DNA from: Thermoplasmata archaeon
Lineage (GTDB): Archaea; Thermoplasmatota; Thermoplasmata; Thermoplasmatales; Thermoplasmataceae
NCBI GenBank assembly: GCA_021806355.1
Contig: JAJZXT010000200.1
Coordinates: 1 to 12,564, forward strand
Length of the DNA: 12,564 bases
Reading direction: 5' to 3'
Part shown: positions 1 to 6,872 of the stretch, in pieces
Position numbering within the stretch: position 1 is the first letter of the stretch
Layout of the letters: every line of letters begins with the position of its first letter
Translations under genes and position numbers: made by a program
The notes under the pieces: generated by a model
Seen by the model: the letters and a program-made list of their open reading frames with translations, nothing else
Databases searched by the model: none
Told to the model about the DNA's origin: nothing

Positions 1-47
1 CTTCTAGCTCCTTCCTTTAATATGAAAATTGGTTGTCCTCCTATCAT
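1..47 (-). CDS. Thermosome (group II chaperonin) subunit, N-terminal fragment
   Basis: Only the first 15 codons and two bases lie in the window; the gene continues leftward off the edge. The minus strand from the ATG at 45-47 reads MIGGQPIFILKEGAR. This closely resembles the start of archaeal thermosome subunits, where an 'I-x-G-Q-P-I-F/V-I-L-K-E-G' strand opens the equatorial domain. From the family, the product would be an ATP-dependent cytosolic protein-folding chaperonin forming a double ring. The resemblance is to thermosome beta-type N-termini, but alpha and beta cannot be separated on 15 residues. The gene is divergent from the DUF1805 gene. A TATA-like TTATATAG on the minus strand (about 76-83) lies some 32 nt before the ATG and would leave a very short leader. 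The match is short but distinctive. Confidence 0.8.
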   Translation of the reverse strand, partial: MIGGQPIFILKEGAR

Positions 48-150
48 AACTATCAGCTAAGTAAAAATAAACTTCTATATAATCTTTTTTAAATTGAAAA
101 ACGCCACAAATTTGGTAGAAACATCCGGTGCACATAATGATCGATGACTA

Positions 151-161
151 AAAATAATATA
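151..161 (+). promoter_or_regulatory. TATA-like box for the DUF1805 gene
   Basis: AAAATAATATA is centred about 26 nt before the ATG at 182. At that spacing transcription would start at or next to the start codon, giving a leaderless mRNA as is common in Thermoplasmata. There is no Shine-Dalgarno motif in front of this ATG. Confidence 0.45.
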
Positions 162-181
162 CTCCTACACAATAAATTGCC

Positions 182-469
182 ATGGTTGAGACACGGGAAA
201 TGACAATAGAAGGAAAGACGTTTACATACCTGAAAATGGATATGGAAAGGGCACCACTCGTTATCATTAAAGGCAATAAAGGCTATGTTATGTGTGGTTA
301 CCTCAACATGGAAACCGCCGATAAGCTTGGAGATATCGCTGTCAGAGTTAAGGGGGTAAAAGATGCAGACACAATTCTTGCCTCAAACGTCGAAGCTGTA
401 TCCGCAAGGGCGAAGGAAATTGGGATCGATGTTGGAATGCCTGTCAGGACAATAATATCCAAACTGTGA
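182..469 (+). CDS. DUF1805 family protein
   Basis: A 95-aa protein resembling the DUF1805 (YunC-like) family. The central stretch around residues 24-47 carries the family-like core 'APLVIIKGNKGYVMCGYLN' followed by 'METADKLGD', and the C-terminal half has 'AVSARAKEIGI'. Family members are small cytosolic alpha/beta proteins of about 90-100 residues, so this one is full length. The molecular function of the family is not established, and none is assigned here. The start at 182 is preferred because a TATA-like box sits about 26 nt upstream, fitting a leaderless transcript; a second in-frame ATG at codon 7 is possible. The gene stands between the divergent thermosome gene and a Nudix hydrolase, with no operon-like spacing to either. 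Confidence 0.82.
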   Translation: MVETREMTIEGKTFTYLKMDMERAPLVIIKGNKGYVMCGYLNMETADKLGDIAVRVKGVKDADTILASNVEAVSARAKEIGIDVGMPVRTIISKL

Positions 470-652
470 ATAACTTGAAGACGGATTCCTTAACACCATA
501 TGACGTGATAAAATCTACGCGTAAAATCGCTGAATTAAGAATTTGAGGCGCTTAGGGAATCAAGGATTCATAAGATCATTGCGCACTGTAGATGTAATCA
601 TATATTGCCAGGGAGTTCAGTATGCTCAAATATCTGATAAAAATGAAAAGCT

Positions 653-1189
653 ATGGATCTTATTAGGTCCGGGAAAGTTGAGAGGATTGGGATGTCATCA
701 CTAAAAAAATATGCGTCAGTGGCCCTCGTTCTATATGGAAATGAATTCATTCTATTAAAAAGGAAAGAAAGGGATGACGATCCATGGTCGGGGGATTATT
801 GCCTTCCAGGCGGATATGCAAAGGGTGGAGAAAACCTGATGGATACTGCAATCAGGGAATTCAATGAAGAAACCGGTATTGAAACGGCTTACATTCAACC
901 AGTTGGCGCTTTGAAGCATATCACCCCAAGAAGAGGAATTGGTATTGCCGTCCACCCGTTTATTTTCAGACTAAAGGTAAAACAGGACATTCACATAGGA
1001 GAGGAAATAGAATGGGGCAATTTTGTCAATATAACGGAATTTCATAGTGTCACCGATACGGAAAGAGGCCCGATGTTGGTGAAGGGTCAGATAATTATAT
1101 GGGGGTTAACCTATCGCATCCTTGAAAACTTCTTCTCTGGAAACTTTTTTCAGGAGACTAAAGACGGCAACACAGAACATGTTTCCTAG
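653..1189 (+). CDS. Nudix hydrolase
   Basis: A 178-aa protein with a complete Nudix box at about residues 54-76: G-YAKGG-E-NLMDTAI-RE-F-N-EE-T-G-I, matching GX5EX7REUXEEXGU with all metal-binding glutamates present. The family hydrolyses nucleoside diphosphates linked to another moiety using Mg2+ or Mn2+, for example in pool sanitation, NDP-sugar turnover or CoA turnover. The substrate cannot be read from the sequence. The fold begins around residue 18 ('YASVALVLYG'). The true start may therefore be the second ATG at 692, which is preceded by a GAGAGG Shine-Dalgarno-like stretch; the ATG at 653 has only a weak AT-rich element about 22 nt upstream. The stop is the TAG at 1187-1189, and it overlaps by 3 nt the stop of the convergent GHMP kinase gene in the palindrome CTAG. 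The cytosolic enzyme call is secure; start and substrate are not. Confidence 0.9.
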   Translation: MDLIRSGKVERIGMSSLKKYASVALVLYGNEFILLKRKERDDDPWSGDYCLPGGYAKGGENLMDTAIREFNEETGIETAYIQPVGALKHITPRRGIGIAVHPFIFRLKVKQDIHIGEEIEWGNFVNITEFHSVTDTERGPMLVKGQIIIWGLTYRILENFFSGNFFQETKDGNTEHVS

Positions 1190-2181
1190 AGCCTTATGAT
1201 TCTGGTGCCTCTGTCGGAGGTAGAGATTCTGGTCACAAAGGAGGAAAATTTGGTCATTTCAATCTGTATAAATGGCAGCCTCTCGGGCTCAGCCATTATC
1301 AGGACAAATCCCTGATTTCCGCCTCCCAGAAGTCTGGCAGCCTTTGCCCCCATGGATATGGATTTGGAAATTATCGTCTCTATCTTCTCTGAAGAGACAT
1401 TCTTTCCAAGATTCTTCTTAACATTCCATCCCTGGTTTATCAGGGTAAAGAATCTGTCGAAGTTCCTCTCTACTATGGCATTCCTCATTAAGTGCGTGAT
1501 ATCCTTAAGTTCCTTGAGCCTTTGAATTGTATCCTGATCTCCGGTAGCCGATTTGGAGACCTGGTCACTGAGAATTGCGCTGCTCTCCCTTGTTTTTCCA
1601 GTATATACGAGAAGCATCCTGTCATCGATGAATTTGACTGTTGAATCATCGCTGAAAGGTTCGGTTCTTATTCCATCAGGATTAAACTCCATATACTTGA
1701 ACCCTCCAATAGCTATAGCATAAGGGTCCTGTTTTCCGAGAGTTATGCCGAAAAAATCCTTTTCTTTTCTGTATGCCTCTTCTGCGAGAGCCAGGGAGTC
1801 AATTCTCTCACCCCTTACTTCATGGATTATTTTCAGGAGGGCGGTAATGAGGGCAGATGATGAACCCAGTCCGGAACCAGGGGGAACCTCGTCAGAAATA
1901 TAGAGTCTACCGCTTCTGATCCCATATTCATCAAGCAGTTCTATAATCTTGTTCTGAATATTATCTTCATCGTGGTTTCCCAGAATAAAGGTTCTTAGGA
2001 AATCCCTGGATGATATCTCTATGGGATAGCTGTCTTGCGTATAACTTAGGAAAACGCCCCTCTCTATTGTGGAATTTATAACAGCTCCACCATATTTCTC
2101 TGCAAACGGAGATATATCCGTCCCTCCTCCTGCAAAGCTTACCCTTAACGGGCTGAATGCAAGAGTGTTTTTCGTGCTCAC
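1186..2181 (-). CDS. GHMP-family sugar kinase (HddA-like)
   Basis: A 331-aa protein with the three GHMP kinase motifs. Motif 1 is near residues 11-22 (PLRVSFAGGGTD). Motif 2 is the ATP-binding glycine/serine loop PPGSGLGSSSA at 100-110. Motif 3 is the C-terminal LLGGGNQGF at about 283-291. The 'PLRVSFAGGGTD' opening is typical of the branch that includes D-glycero-D-manno-heptose-7-phosphate 1-kinase and L-fucose/galactose-type kinases, as opposed to mevalonate or homoserine kinases. ATP-dependent phosphorylation of a sugar or sugar phosphate is inferred, and no sugar pathway neighbours help choose a substrate. The first codon is GTG (2179-2181). A TATA-like CTTTTAAGCT on the minus strand at 2201-2210 is about 25 nt upstream, consistent with a leaderless GTG start. 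The gene diverges from rfcL and converges on the Nudix gene. Confidence 0.87.
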   Translation of the reverse strand: MSTKNTLAFSPLRVSFAGGGTDISPFAEKYGGAVINSTIERGVFLSYTQDSYPIEISSRDFLRTFILGNHDEDNIQNKIIELLDEYGIRSGRLYISDEVPPGSGLGSSSALITALLKIIHEVRGERIDSLALAEEAYRKEKDFFGITLGKQDPYAIAIGGFKYMEFNPDGIRTEPFSDDSTVKFIDDRMLLVYTGKTRESSAILSDQVSKSATGDQDTIQRLKELKDITHLMRNAIVERNFDRFFTLINQGWNVKKNLGKNVSSEKIETIISKSISMGAKAARLLGGGNQGFVLIMAEPERLPFIQIEMTKFSSFVTRISTSDRGTRIIRL

Positions 2182-2200
2182 ATAAAAGTGAAGGTTATCA

Positions 2201-2210
2201 AGCTTAAAAG
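2201..2210 (-). promoter_or_regulatory. TATA-like box for the GHMP kinase gene
   Basis: On the minus strand CTTTTAAGCT is centred about 25 nt before the GTG start at 2181, the spacing of an archaeal TATA box for a leaderless transcript. It supports the GTG as the true start. Confidence 0.4.
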
Positions 2211-2265
2211 ATTTGCAATAACCGGGGGAGAAAAACAGGATTCCGGGGAAAAGGGAATTTAAGAA

Positions 2266-2275
2266 TATTTAAATA
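2266..2275 (+). promoter_or_regulatory. TATA box for rfcL
   Basis: TATTTAAATA ends 21 nt before the ATG at 2297 and is centred about 26 nt upstream, the classic archaeal TATA position for a leaderless mRNA. No Shine-Dalgarno motif precedes the ATG. With the box at 2201-2210 on the other strand it makes 2182-2296 a compact divergent promoter region. Confidence 0.6.
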
Positions 2276-2296
2276 AGCTGGCTTGATAAAAGAATA

Positions 2297-3580
2297 ATGC
2301 ACGGTGTATTCTGGAATGATTTCTACCGACCTGCCAGCCTTGAAGACACCCTCATGGCAAACGACATTAGGATCAAGATAAGGGACTGGGTGGATTCATG
2401 GAAGAAAGGCGAAGTGACCAGGAATGCACTTATCCTATGGGGAGAAGCCGGTATTGGAAAAACCACTACTGCCTTTGCCATCGCCAATGATTTCGGCGTT
2501 CCGGTAATAGAAATGAATGCATCGGATCTCAGGGATCGCCAGAGTATAAGGAATATAGCAGGGCTTGCATCTGTCTATATGGACCTATTCTCCATGGAAA
2601 GAAAAGGTTTTTCAAAAGTAATCCTCATGGACGAAGCAGATAATTTTATAGAATCAAGAAGAAACGGCAAGGGTTCGGACACAGGTGGAATGAATGAACT
2701 TCTAAACGTTATAAAAAATACAAAAAATCCCATCATATTGACTATGAATGATTACTATGGATTCAGAAGGAAATCCAGCGGGTCGGAAATCATAAACCTT
2801 TCCCTGACAATAGAATTCAAACTTTACAACAGGAAGAGGGATATTGATTACAACGAGAACGTCAGGAAATTAAGATCCAACATTATGAAGATTGTGGAAG
2901 AAAATGGTTTCAGGATTTCGCAGAGTGATGTGAGCACAATTCTGGAAAGGAATTTTCCTGATATCAGGGGCATAATAAATGATGTTCAATCAATATCAAT
3001 AAACAGTAACAGTTCAATGGATGAAAATCTGGCCGAGGGAATGAGGGATTCTACAAATTCTATCTTTGAAATCATGAAGGAGATATTCAGGGGTAGAAAT
3101 TATGAAACCATACTGAACAAGCTTAAGGATAAGGACTTCGACACATCTGATCTTATCTTGTGGATAGACAAGAATTTACCAAAGGAGGCTGAAGATCCTG
3201 TGGATTTGATGAACGCATTCCGGATATTGTCAGATGGAGATATATTCATGGGAAGGGTTATGAAAAAACAGCACTTTCGCTATAGAACCTACGCAGAAGA
3301 TATTTCCGCAGGAGTCTTTAACGGCATCTCAAACGTAAATAAAAAATTCGTGAAATATGAATTTCCTTCGATGATCATGAGGATGTCGAGATCAAAAGGC
3401 TCAAGGGTCATGAGAAAGAATACTCTAAGAAAAATAGGATTGCTCACGCATTCATCATCGGGGCAGGTTTCAAAGTTACTGTGGTTCTACTCAGCAATCG
3501 CCTCAACATCCAAAGAAAACAGGGCCGAACTCATGAACGCCCTTGGCCTTGACGAGAAGGAAATGGAGATCTTAGGGTAA
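2297..3580 (+). CDS. rfcL: Replication factor C large subunit (clamp loader AAA+ ATPase)
   Basis: A 427-aa AAA+ protein. Walker A is GEAGIGKTT at residues 49-57 and Walker B is VILMDEAD at 108-115. Between them is 'EMNASDLRDR' (72-81), a signature of RFC large subunits. A sensor-1-like 'IILTMNDYY' follows around 146-154. The N-terminal 'FYRPASLEDTL' replaces the more usual KYRP-type opening. From the family, RfcL with RfcS loads the PCNA sliding clamp at primer-template junctions using ATP. The length is short for archaeal RfcL, which often has a longer charged C-terminus and sometimes a C-terminal PIP box; no obvious PIP box is seen here (it ends GLDEKEMEILG). No rfcS lies in the window. The ATG is fixed by the TATA box about 26 nt upstream. 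The gene converges on the Pop5-like gene. Confidence 0.93.
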   Translation: MHGVFWNDFYRPASLEDTLMANDIRIKIRDWVDSWKKGEVTRNALILWGEAGIGKTTTAFAIANDFGVPVIEMNASDLRDRQSIRNIAGLASVYMDLFSMERKGFSKVILMDEADNFIESRRNGKGSDTGGMNELLNVIKNTKNPIILTMNDYYGFRRKSSGSEIINLSLTIEFKLYNRKRDIDYNENVRKLRSNIMKIVEENGFRISQSDVSTILERNFPDIRGIINDVQSISINSNSSMDENLAEGMRDSTNSIFEIMKEIFRGRNYETILNKLKDKDFDTSDLILWIDKNLPKEAEDPVDLMNAFRILSDGDIFMGRVMKKQHFRYRTYAEDISAGVFNGISNVNKKFVKYEFPSMIMRMSRSKGSRVMRKNTLRKIGLLTHSSSGQVSKLLWFYSAIASTSKENRAELMNALGLDEKEMEILG

Positions 3581-3632
3581 TTATTATTTCGATAAGACTT
3601 TGCCTTAAGTGCTATCTGGGAAATTGTGCCCT

Positions 3633-3926
3633 TCATGCAATCTCGATCTGATTTCTTTTATTCTTTATCTTCTCTTTGCATTTTTTTATGGTTCCGCTCA
3701 CCGTTTCAATAGTGATCCCCTCACAATTGAGGTTTATGAATGAACAAATCTTTTGTTTCTTGAACTGGTCAGTAAGAAATATATAAAATCCATCTGCTTT
3801 GAATTTTTTCTTTATGTTGAACAGCCTTATCAGCGAGTTTTCCATCTTCAAAAGCGCTTCTATATTATCGCCATAGAAAACCAGAATGTACCTTTTCCTC
3901 GTTATTGAGCCCTTCAATAACCACAC
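3633..3926 (-). CDS. rnp2: Probable RNase P protein component 2 (Pop5/Rpp14 family)
   Basis: A 97-aa basic protein. The features supporting Pop5 are the N-terminal 'KRYILVFY' strand, a small alpha/beta length, and the C-terminal 'VSGTIKKCKEK' (about 77-87), which resembles the conserved 'VSGTI..C..K' end of archaeal Pop5. From the family, Pop5 pairs with Rpp30 and helps the RNase P RNA cleave pre-tRNA 5' leaders. Context agrees: in many euryarchaea the RNase P subunit genes sit next to the L15e gene, here divergently transcribed on the right. No Rpp30 gene is in the window. The start is uncertain. The open frame begins with GTG at 3926, just after an in-frame stop. A TATA-like TTTATTTTA on the minus strand (about 3938-3946) is 25 nt from an in-frame TTG at 3917, which could be the real leaderless start (94 aa). 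Confidence 0.7.
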   Translation of the reverse strand: MWLLKGSITRKRYILVFYGDNIEALLKMENSLIRLFNIKKKFKADGFYIFLTDQFKKQKICSFINLNCEGITIETVSGTIKKCKEKIKNKRNQIEIA

Positions 3927-3967
3927 ATTATTTCATGTAAAATAAATGATCCTCAACCGTGTAAAGG

Positions 3968-3988
3968 TATTTATTACACTTAATAATA
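3968..3988 (+). promoter_or_regulatory. Putative promoter of rpl15e
   Basis: TATTTATTA at 3968-3976 and TTAATAATA at 3980-3988 are both TATA-like. They lie about 46 and 34 nt before the ATG at 4018. Either would give a short 5' leader, of roughly 20 or 8 nt. A weak GGGT at 4006-4009 could act in ribosome binding for the longer one. Confidence 0.4.
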
Positions 3989-4017
3989 TGCGGGATATTC
4001 TAACAGGGTAGAAAGAG

Positions 4018-4614
4018 ATGGATAGAGTATCAGGTTCATACGACGTAGTAAAAGAAGCATGGAAATCACTTAAGGAATCGGAGATTTATAACGTTCACAA
4101 GCAGAGAATGGTAGGTTGGAGAAACGGTCCCGCAATGGAGAGGATGGAATATCCCACAAGACTGGATAGGGCCAGAAATCTCGGTTACAAATCAAAGAGA
4201 GGCTATGTTATAGTAAGGGCAAGAGTCAGGAGAGGAGGAAGCAACCGCCCGAAGATTATGGGAGGAAGAAGGCCCAGAAGAATGGCATATAACAAATTGA
4301 CGAGAAAGAAAAGTCTTCAGTGGATAGCTGAGGAAAGAATCGCTGATAAATATCCCAATATGGAAGTCCTGAATTCTTACTATGTTGGAGAGGACGGGTA
4401 TTACAAATATTATGAGGCAATACTTGTAGACAAGAATGTTCCGGAAATATACAACGACAAGAAGATTTCTTGGATCGCTGAACCTCAAAACACTGGCAGA
4501 GTGTATAGAGGCTTGACTTCCGCAGGATACAAATCAAGAGGTTTAAGAACTGGCAGAAAAGGATCTGCAAAGAGCAGGCCATCTATAAGATCCAACAACA
4601 GGCTAAGAAGATAA
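4018..4614 (+). CDS. rpl15e: 50S ribosomal protein L15e
   Basis: A 198-aa, very basic protein with the L15e signatures: 'VRARVRRGGSNRPK' (about residues 66-79), 'GRRPRRMAYNK', 'LNSYYVGEDGYYKYYEAILVD' near 118-138, and a basic C-terminal tail rich in Gly, Arg and Lys ('RGLRTGRKGS'). It is a structural component of the archaeal and eukaryotic large ribosomal subunit, absent from bacteria. Archaeal members are about 190-200 residues, so it is complete. It lies divergent from the Pop5-like gene and 11 nt before a tRNA-Ser gene on the same strand, which may be co-transcribed. Open frames on the opposite strand here are side effects of the Arg/Lys-rich codons. Confidence 0.96.
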   Translation: MDRVSGSYDVVKEAWKSLKESEIYNVHKQRMVGWRNGPAMERMEYPTRLDRARNLGYKSKRGYVIVRARVRRGGSNRPKIMGGRRPRRMAYNKLTRKKSLQWIAEERIADKYPNMEVLNSYYVGEDGYYKYYEAILVDKNVPEIYNDKKISWIAEPQNTGRVYRGLTSAGYKSRGLRTGRKGSAKSRPSIRSNNRLRR

Positions 4615-4625
4615 GCTCTTGAATT

Positions 4626-4707
4626 GCCGAGGTGGCCCAGCGGTACGGCGCCAGACTTGAGATCTGGTTCCCTTTGTGGATCGGGAGTTCGAATCTCCCT
4701 CTCGGCG
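4626..4707 (+). tRNA. tRNA-Ser (anticodon UGA)
   Basis: An 82-nt class II cloverleaf. The acceptor GCCGAGG (4626-4632) pairs with TCTCGGC (4700-4706), with one G-U pair. The D stem is GCC/GGC. The anticodon stem is CCAGA (4651-4655) with TCTGG (4663-4667), around loop CTTGAGA and anticodon TGA at 4658-4660. A long variable arm spans about 4668-4682. The T stem is GGGAG/CTCCC with loop TTCGAAT. The discriminator base is G (4707), as expected for Ser in archaea and unlike the A of tRNA-Leu. CCA is not encoded (GTCA follows), and there is no intron. It decodes UCA and, by wobble, other UCN codons. Confidence 0.93.
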
Positions 4708-4896
4708 TCAACATTACTTTATTGTTTTTGAGAACTACCTTATTCTGTTGTTGCGGACTAATGCACAGGCTGCAGCATTAAAAACAATCTCAGATTCATT
4801 CGAAAATGGCAGAGTATTTGCCTGTGAATTATTTGTTATGGAAGAGAATAAATACTATTTCCAAACGCACAGAACTCTTAATTAGCTCAAAAAAGT
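4708..4896. other. Gap between tRNA-Ser and the GltD-like gene
   Basis: No recognised gene lies here. A T-rich stretch just after the tRNA (about 4713-4726) could end transcription. From about 4750 to 4885 one plus-strand frame stays open to a TAG and reads like protein (for example NAQAAALKTISDSFENG, then VFACELFVMEENKYYF). It has no good start codon: its only ATG lies inside the tRNA. It may be a small unannotated gene with a TTG start near 4752, a decayed fragment, or chance. Confidence 0.3.
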
Positions 4897-6351
4897 TCAC
4901 TTTTGCCTTTCGGCGTATATGGCTTTGGCATATGTTGGTGAGAATTTTTTCCATCTGTCAAGGAATGGCAGAACCTCTTCATTCACCTGATCCATCACAT
5001 TCAGGTAACGCAATATTCCCAAAACCGCAGTATCTGCATCCCTGACCGCTGATATCAAGTCCCTGGAAATATTTGTGGAATCTCCTCCCGAGAAAACTCC
5101 CGGAATAGAAGTCATTCCATTGGGATCAGTTATGGTCTGCCCCTGTGGCGTGAGTTTCAGCATCCTCATGTATTTTTCGCCGAGAAATGAATAATCTGAT
5201 TCCTGCCCTGTGGCCTCAATAACAAAATCAACTTCCTTGCTCAAAATTTTATCTTTCTTTGGCACTGGTTTGGCCCGTCCTCTCCCTTCAGGAACCATCT
5301 CATTCTGCCAGTATTTAACTTCGGTAATCCGGTCACCGACTTTTGAATACTCAAAGGGCGTGACTTCCCACATATAGGTTACCTTCTCCTCCATTGTCTC
5401 TTCCATCTCTTCATCAGCATTCATGGAGGGATACCCCGGCCGGTCAACGTCCCTTCTTCTATACATTATATAAACATTTTCTGCACCAAGCCTGATCGAC
5501 GTTCTGGATGCATCGTTAGCAGTAAATCCACCGCCAATCACCACTACATTTTTCCCAACATTCACTTCCTCTTCAAGCGCCGTTCGTTTTAAAAATTCTG
5601 TTGCGTGCATTATATTTGTTGCATCGCTGCCAGGAGTACCGGTCATCCTTGGCTTGTGGTTACCTATGCCTAAATAAACAGCATCATGTGAATTCATTAT
5701 TTCTTCAAATTCAATATCTTTTCCAATCTTTGTGTTAAGATAAACATCCACACCCTGGGATACTATAAAACCTGTTTCCTTCTCTATGACATCGTGTGGG
5801 AGCCTGTACTTTGGAATGCCGACCCTCATGAAACCTCCAAGAACGGGAAGTTCTTCATAAAGGGTAACCTTGACTCCCTGAATTGAAAGGTAATAAGCAG
5901 CACTTAGTCCAGACGGCCCTCCTCCTATAATCGCAACGTGTTTTCCTATGAATCTCTTCTTTGGGAGCTGGAGAACGTCGCCGTAATTCTCAAACTTATC
6001 TGCCGCGTATCTCTTGATGTGCCTGATGGCAATTGGCCCACCGGTATCATAGAGTACACAAATGTCCTCGCACAAATGCGTGCAGACCCTTCCTATTATG
6101 GCTGGAAACGGAAGATTCTCAAAGACGATCCTCACCGTTTGACCCGGATCATGAACGGCTGTACTGTTCACATATCCGCCAATATCAAGTGAGGCAGGGC
6201 AAGCCTGAGTACATATATTGCAGCCTATGCACCTTGATCCCTCAGCATAAGCCTCGTTATCAGAATATCCTATAATCGGTTCAACATCGAAAGTCTTGAC
6301 TCTTTCATCGGGGTCCTCTGATTTTATCTTAACCCTTTCAAACTTGAGCAT
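4897..6351 (-). CDS. GltD-like NAD(P)H-dependent flavoprotein with N-terminal Fe-S domain
   Basis: A 484-aa protein of the glutamate synthase small-subunit family. The N-terminal Fe-S domain has CxxCxxCxxxCP at C41, C44, C47 and C51, and a second set C90, C94, C98 ('RVCTHLCEDIC'). The FAD-binding Rossmann loop is IIGGGPSGLSAA (141-152). The NAD(P)H-binding loop is VIGGGFTANDA (271-281) followed by the Arg-rich 'MYRRR'. A C-terminal 'GVFSGGD' completes the FAD site. Family members pass electrons between NAD(P)H and a partner: the GltB large subunit, ferredoxin, polysulfide (as in sulfide dehydrogenase) or DsrC/DsrAB (DsrL). No gltB is in the window, so glutamate synthesis cannot be assumed. 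It lacks the C-terminal extension and ferredoxin domain of DsrL. A TATA-like AAATATTATAAG on the minus strand (6381-6392) lies about 35 nt before the ATG. The family call is firm; the physiological partner is unknown. Confidence 0.88.
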   Translation of the reverse strand: MLKFERVKIKSEDPDERVKTFDVEPIIGYSDNEAYAEGSRCIGCNICTQACPASLDIGGYVNSTAVHDPGQTVRIVFENLPFPAIIGRVCTHLCEDICVLYDTGGPIAIRHIKRYAADKFENYGDVLQLPKKRFIGKHVAIIGGGPSGLSAAYYLSIQGVKVTLYEELPVLGGFMRVGIPKYRLPHDVIEKETGFIVSQGVDVYLNTKIGKDIEFEEIMNSHDAVYLGIGNHKPRMTGTPGSDATNIMHATEFLKRTALEEEVNVGKNVVVIGGGFTANDASRTSIRLGAENVYIMYRRRDVDRPGYPSMNADEEMEETMEEKVTYMWEVTPFEYSKVGDRITEVKYWQNEMVPEGRGRAKPVPKKDKILSKEVDFVIEATGQESDYSFLGEKYMRMLKLTPQGQTITDPNGMTSIPGVFSGGDSTNISRDLISAVRDADTAVLGILRYLNVMDQVNEEVLPFLDRWKKFSPTYAKAIYAERQK

Positions 6352-6455
6352 AGACTTTCACACTGTAATTTTAGCAAATCTTATAATATTTTTGTAGTAG
6401 AAAAAAACATCCCCCGATTTCTCGAAAGGGAAGAATTCTAATTTTATTTTGACTT

Positions 6456-6872
6456 TCATGATGTTAAATGCAGGTATGGCCCTATATAAAATATCGCAAC
6501 AACCAGATTAGTCAGAACAATTGCAGAAAGCAGGACATAGAGGTAATTCTTGCTTACCACGAAATCTACAACTGCACTGATTAGAACAATAACCGGAGTG
6601 AATATGAGTACCCAGAGCCCAAGGGCGATGAAATAAATACCGTCAAGGTGAAATATACCGGCGGGGAGATTTGATAATGGAACGAGATTAGATCTCAATG
6701 TGGTGTTCGAATTGTAATTGTAACTGCTAATTTCAGATATGGTATGTCCATCACCTCCGCCTTTGATCATAATCAGGGCAGCTCCGGCAACTATGAAAAA
6801 CATGCTGATGATCACTGCTGCCCTGAGCGTTATGCTTATTACCCTTGTCAAATCTTCATTGTTTTTGTCCAT
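6456..6872 (-). CDS. DUF1634 membrane protein, companion of TauE/SafE
   Basis: A protein of about 138 aa with three predicted membrane segments: an early one around 'AAVIISMFFIVAGAALIMI', one near 'IYFIALGLWVLIFTPVIVLIS', and a last one 'YVLLSAIVLTNLVVAIFYI'. Length and layout fit DUF1634, a family usually found beside TauE/SafE permeases; its role is unknown but it is thought to be a partner of the permease. The open frame extends to an upstream ATG at 6899. The ATG at 6872 is preferred because a GGTGA Shine-Dalgarno motif (6878-6882, minus strand) lies 5 nt before it. With that start the gene overlaps the end of the permease gene by 17 nt, implying co-transcription and translational coupling. 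The extracytoplasmic linker between segments one and two is rich in Asn and Ser. Confidence 0.75.
   Translation of the reverse strand: MDKNNEDLTRVISITLRAAVIISMFFIVAGAALIMIKGGGDGHTISEISSYNYNSNTTLRSNLVPLSNLPAGIFHLDGIYFIALGLWVLIFTPVIVLISAVVDFVVSKNYLYVLLSAIVLTNLVVAIFYIGPYLHLTS

Noticed and set aside
555..575. Small palindrome GAATC-AAG-GATTC in the gap before the Nudix gene
   Set aside because: A 5-bp stem with a 3-nt loop is too weak to call a terminator or binding site; the rest of 470-652 shows nothing recognisable.
4192..4582. Two overlapping minus-strand frames opposite L15e
   Set aside because: They are shadows of an Arg/Lys-rich ribosomal protein gene; the composition is Ser/Cys/Leu-rich without motifs.
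4626..4707. Reading the tRNA as tRNA-Leu(GAG)
   Set aside because: Shifting the loop to place GAG as anticodon breaks the anticodon stem; the CCAGA/TCTGG stem and discriminator G fit Ser(UGA).
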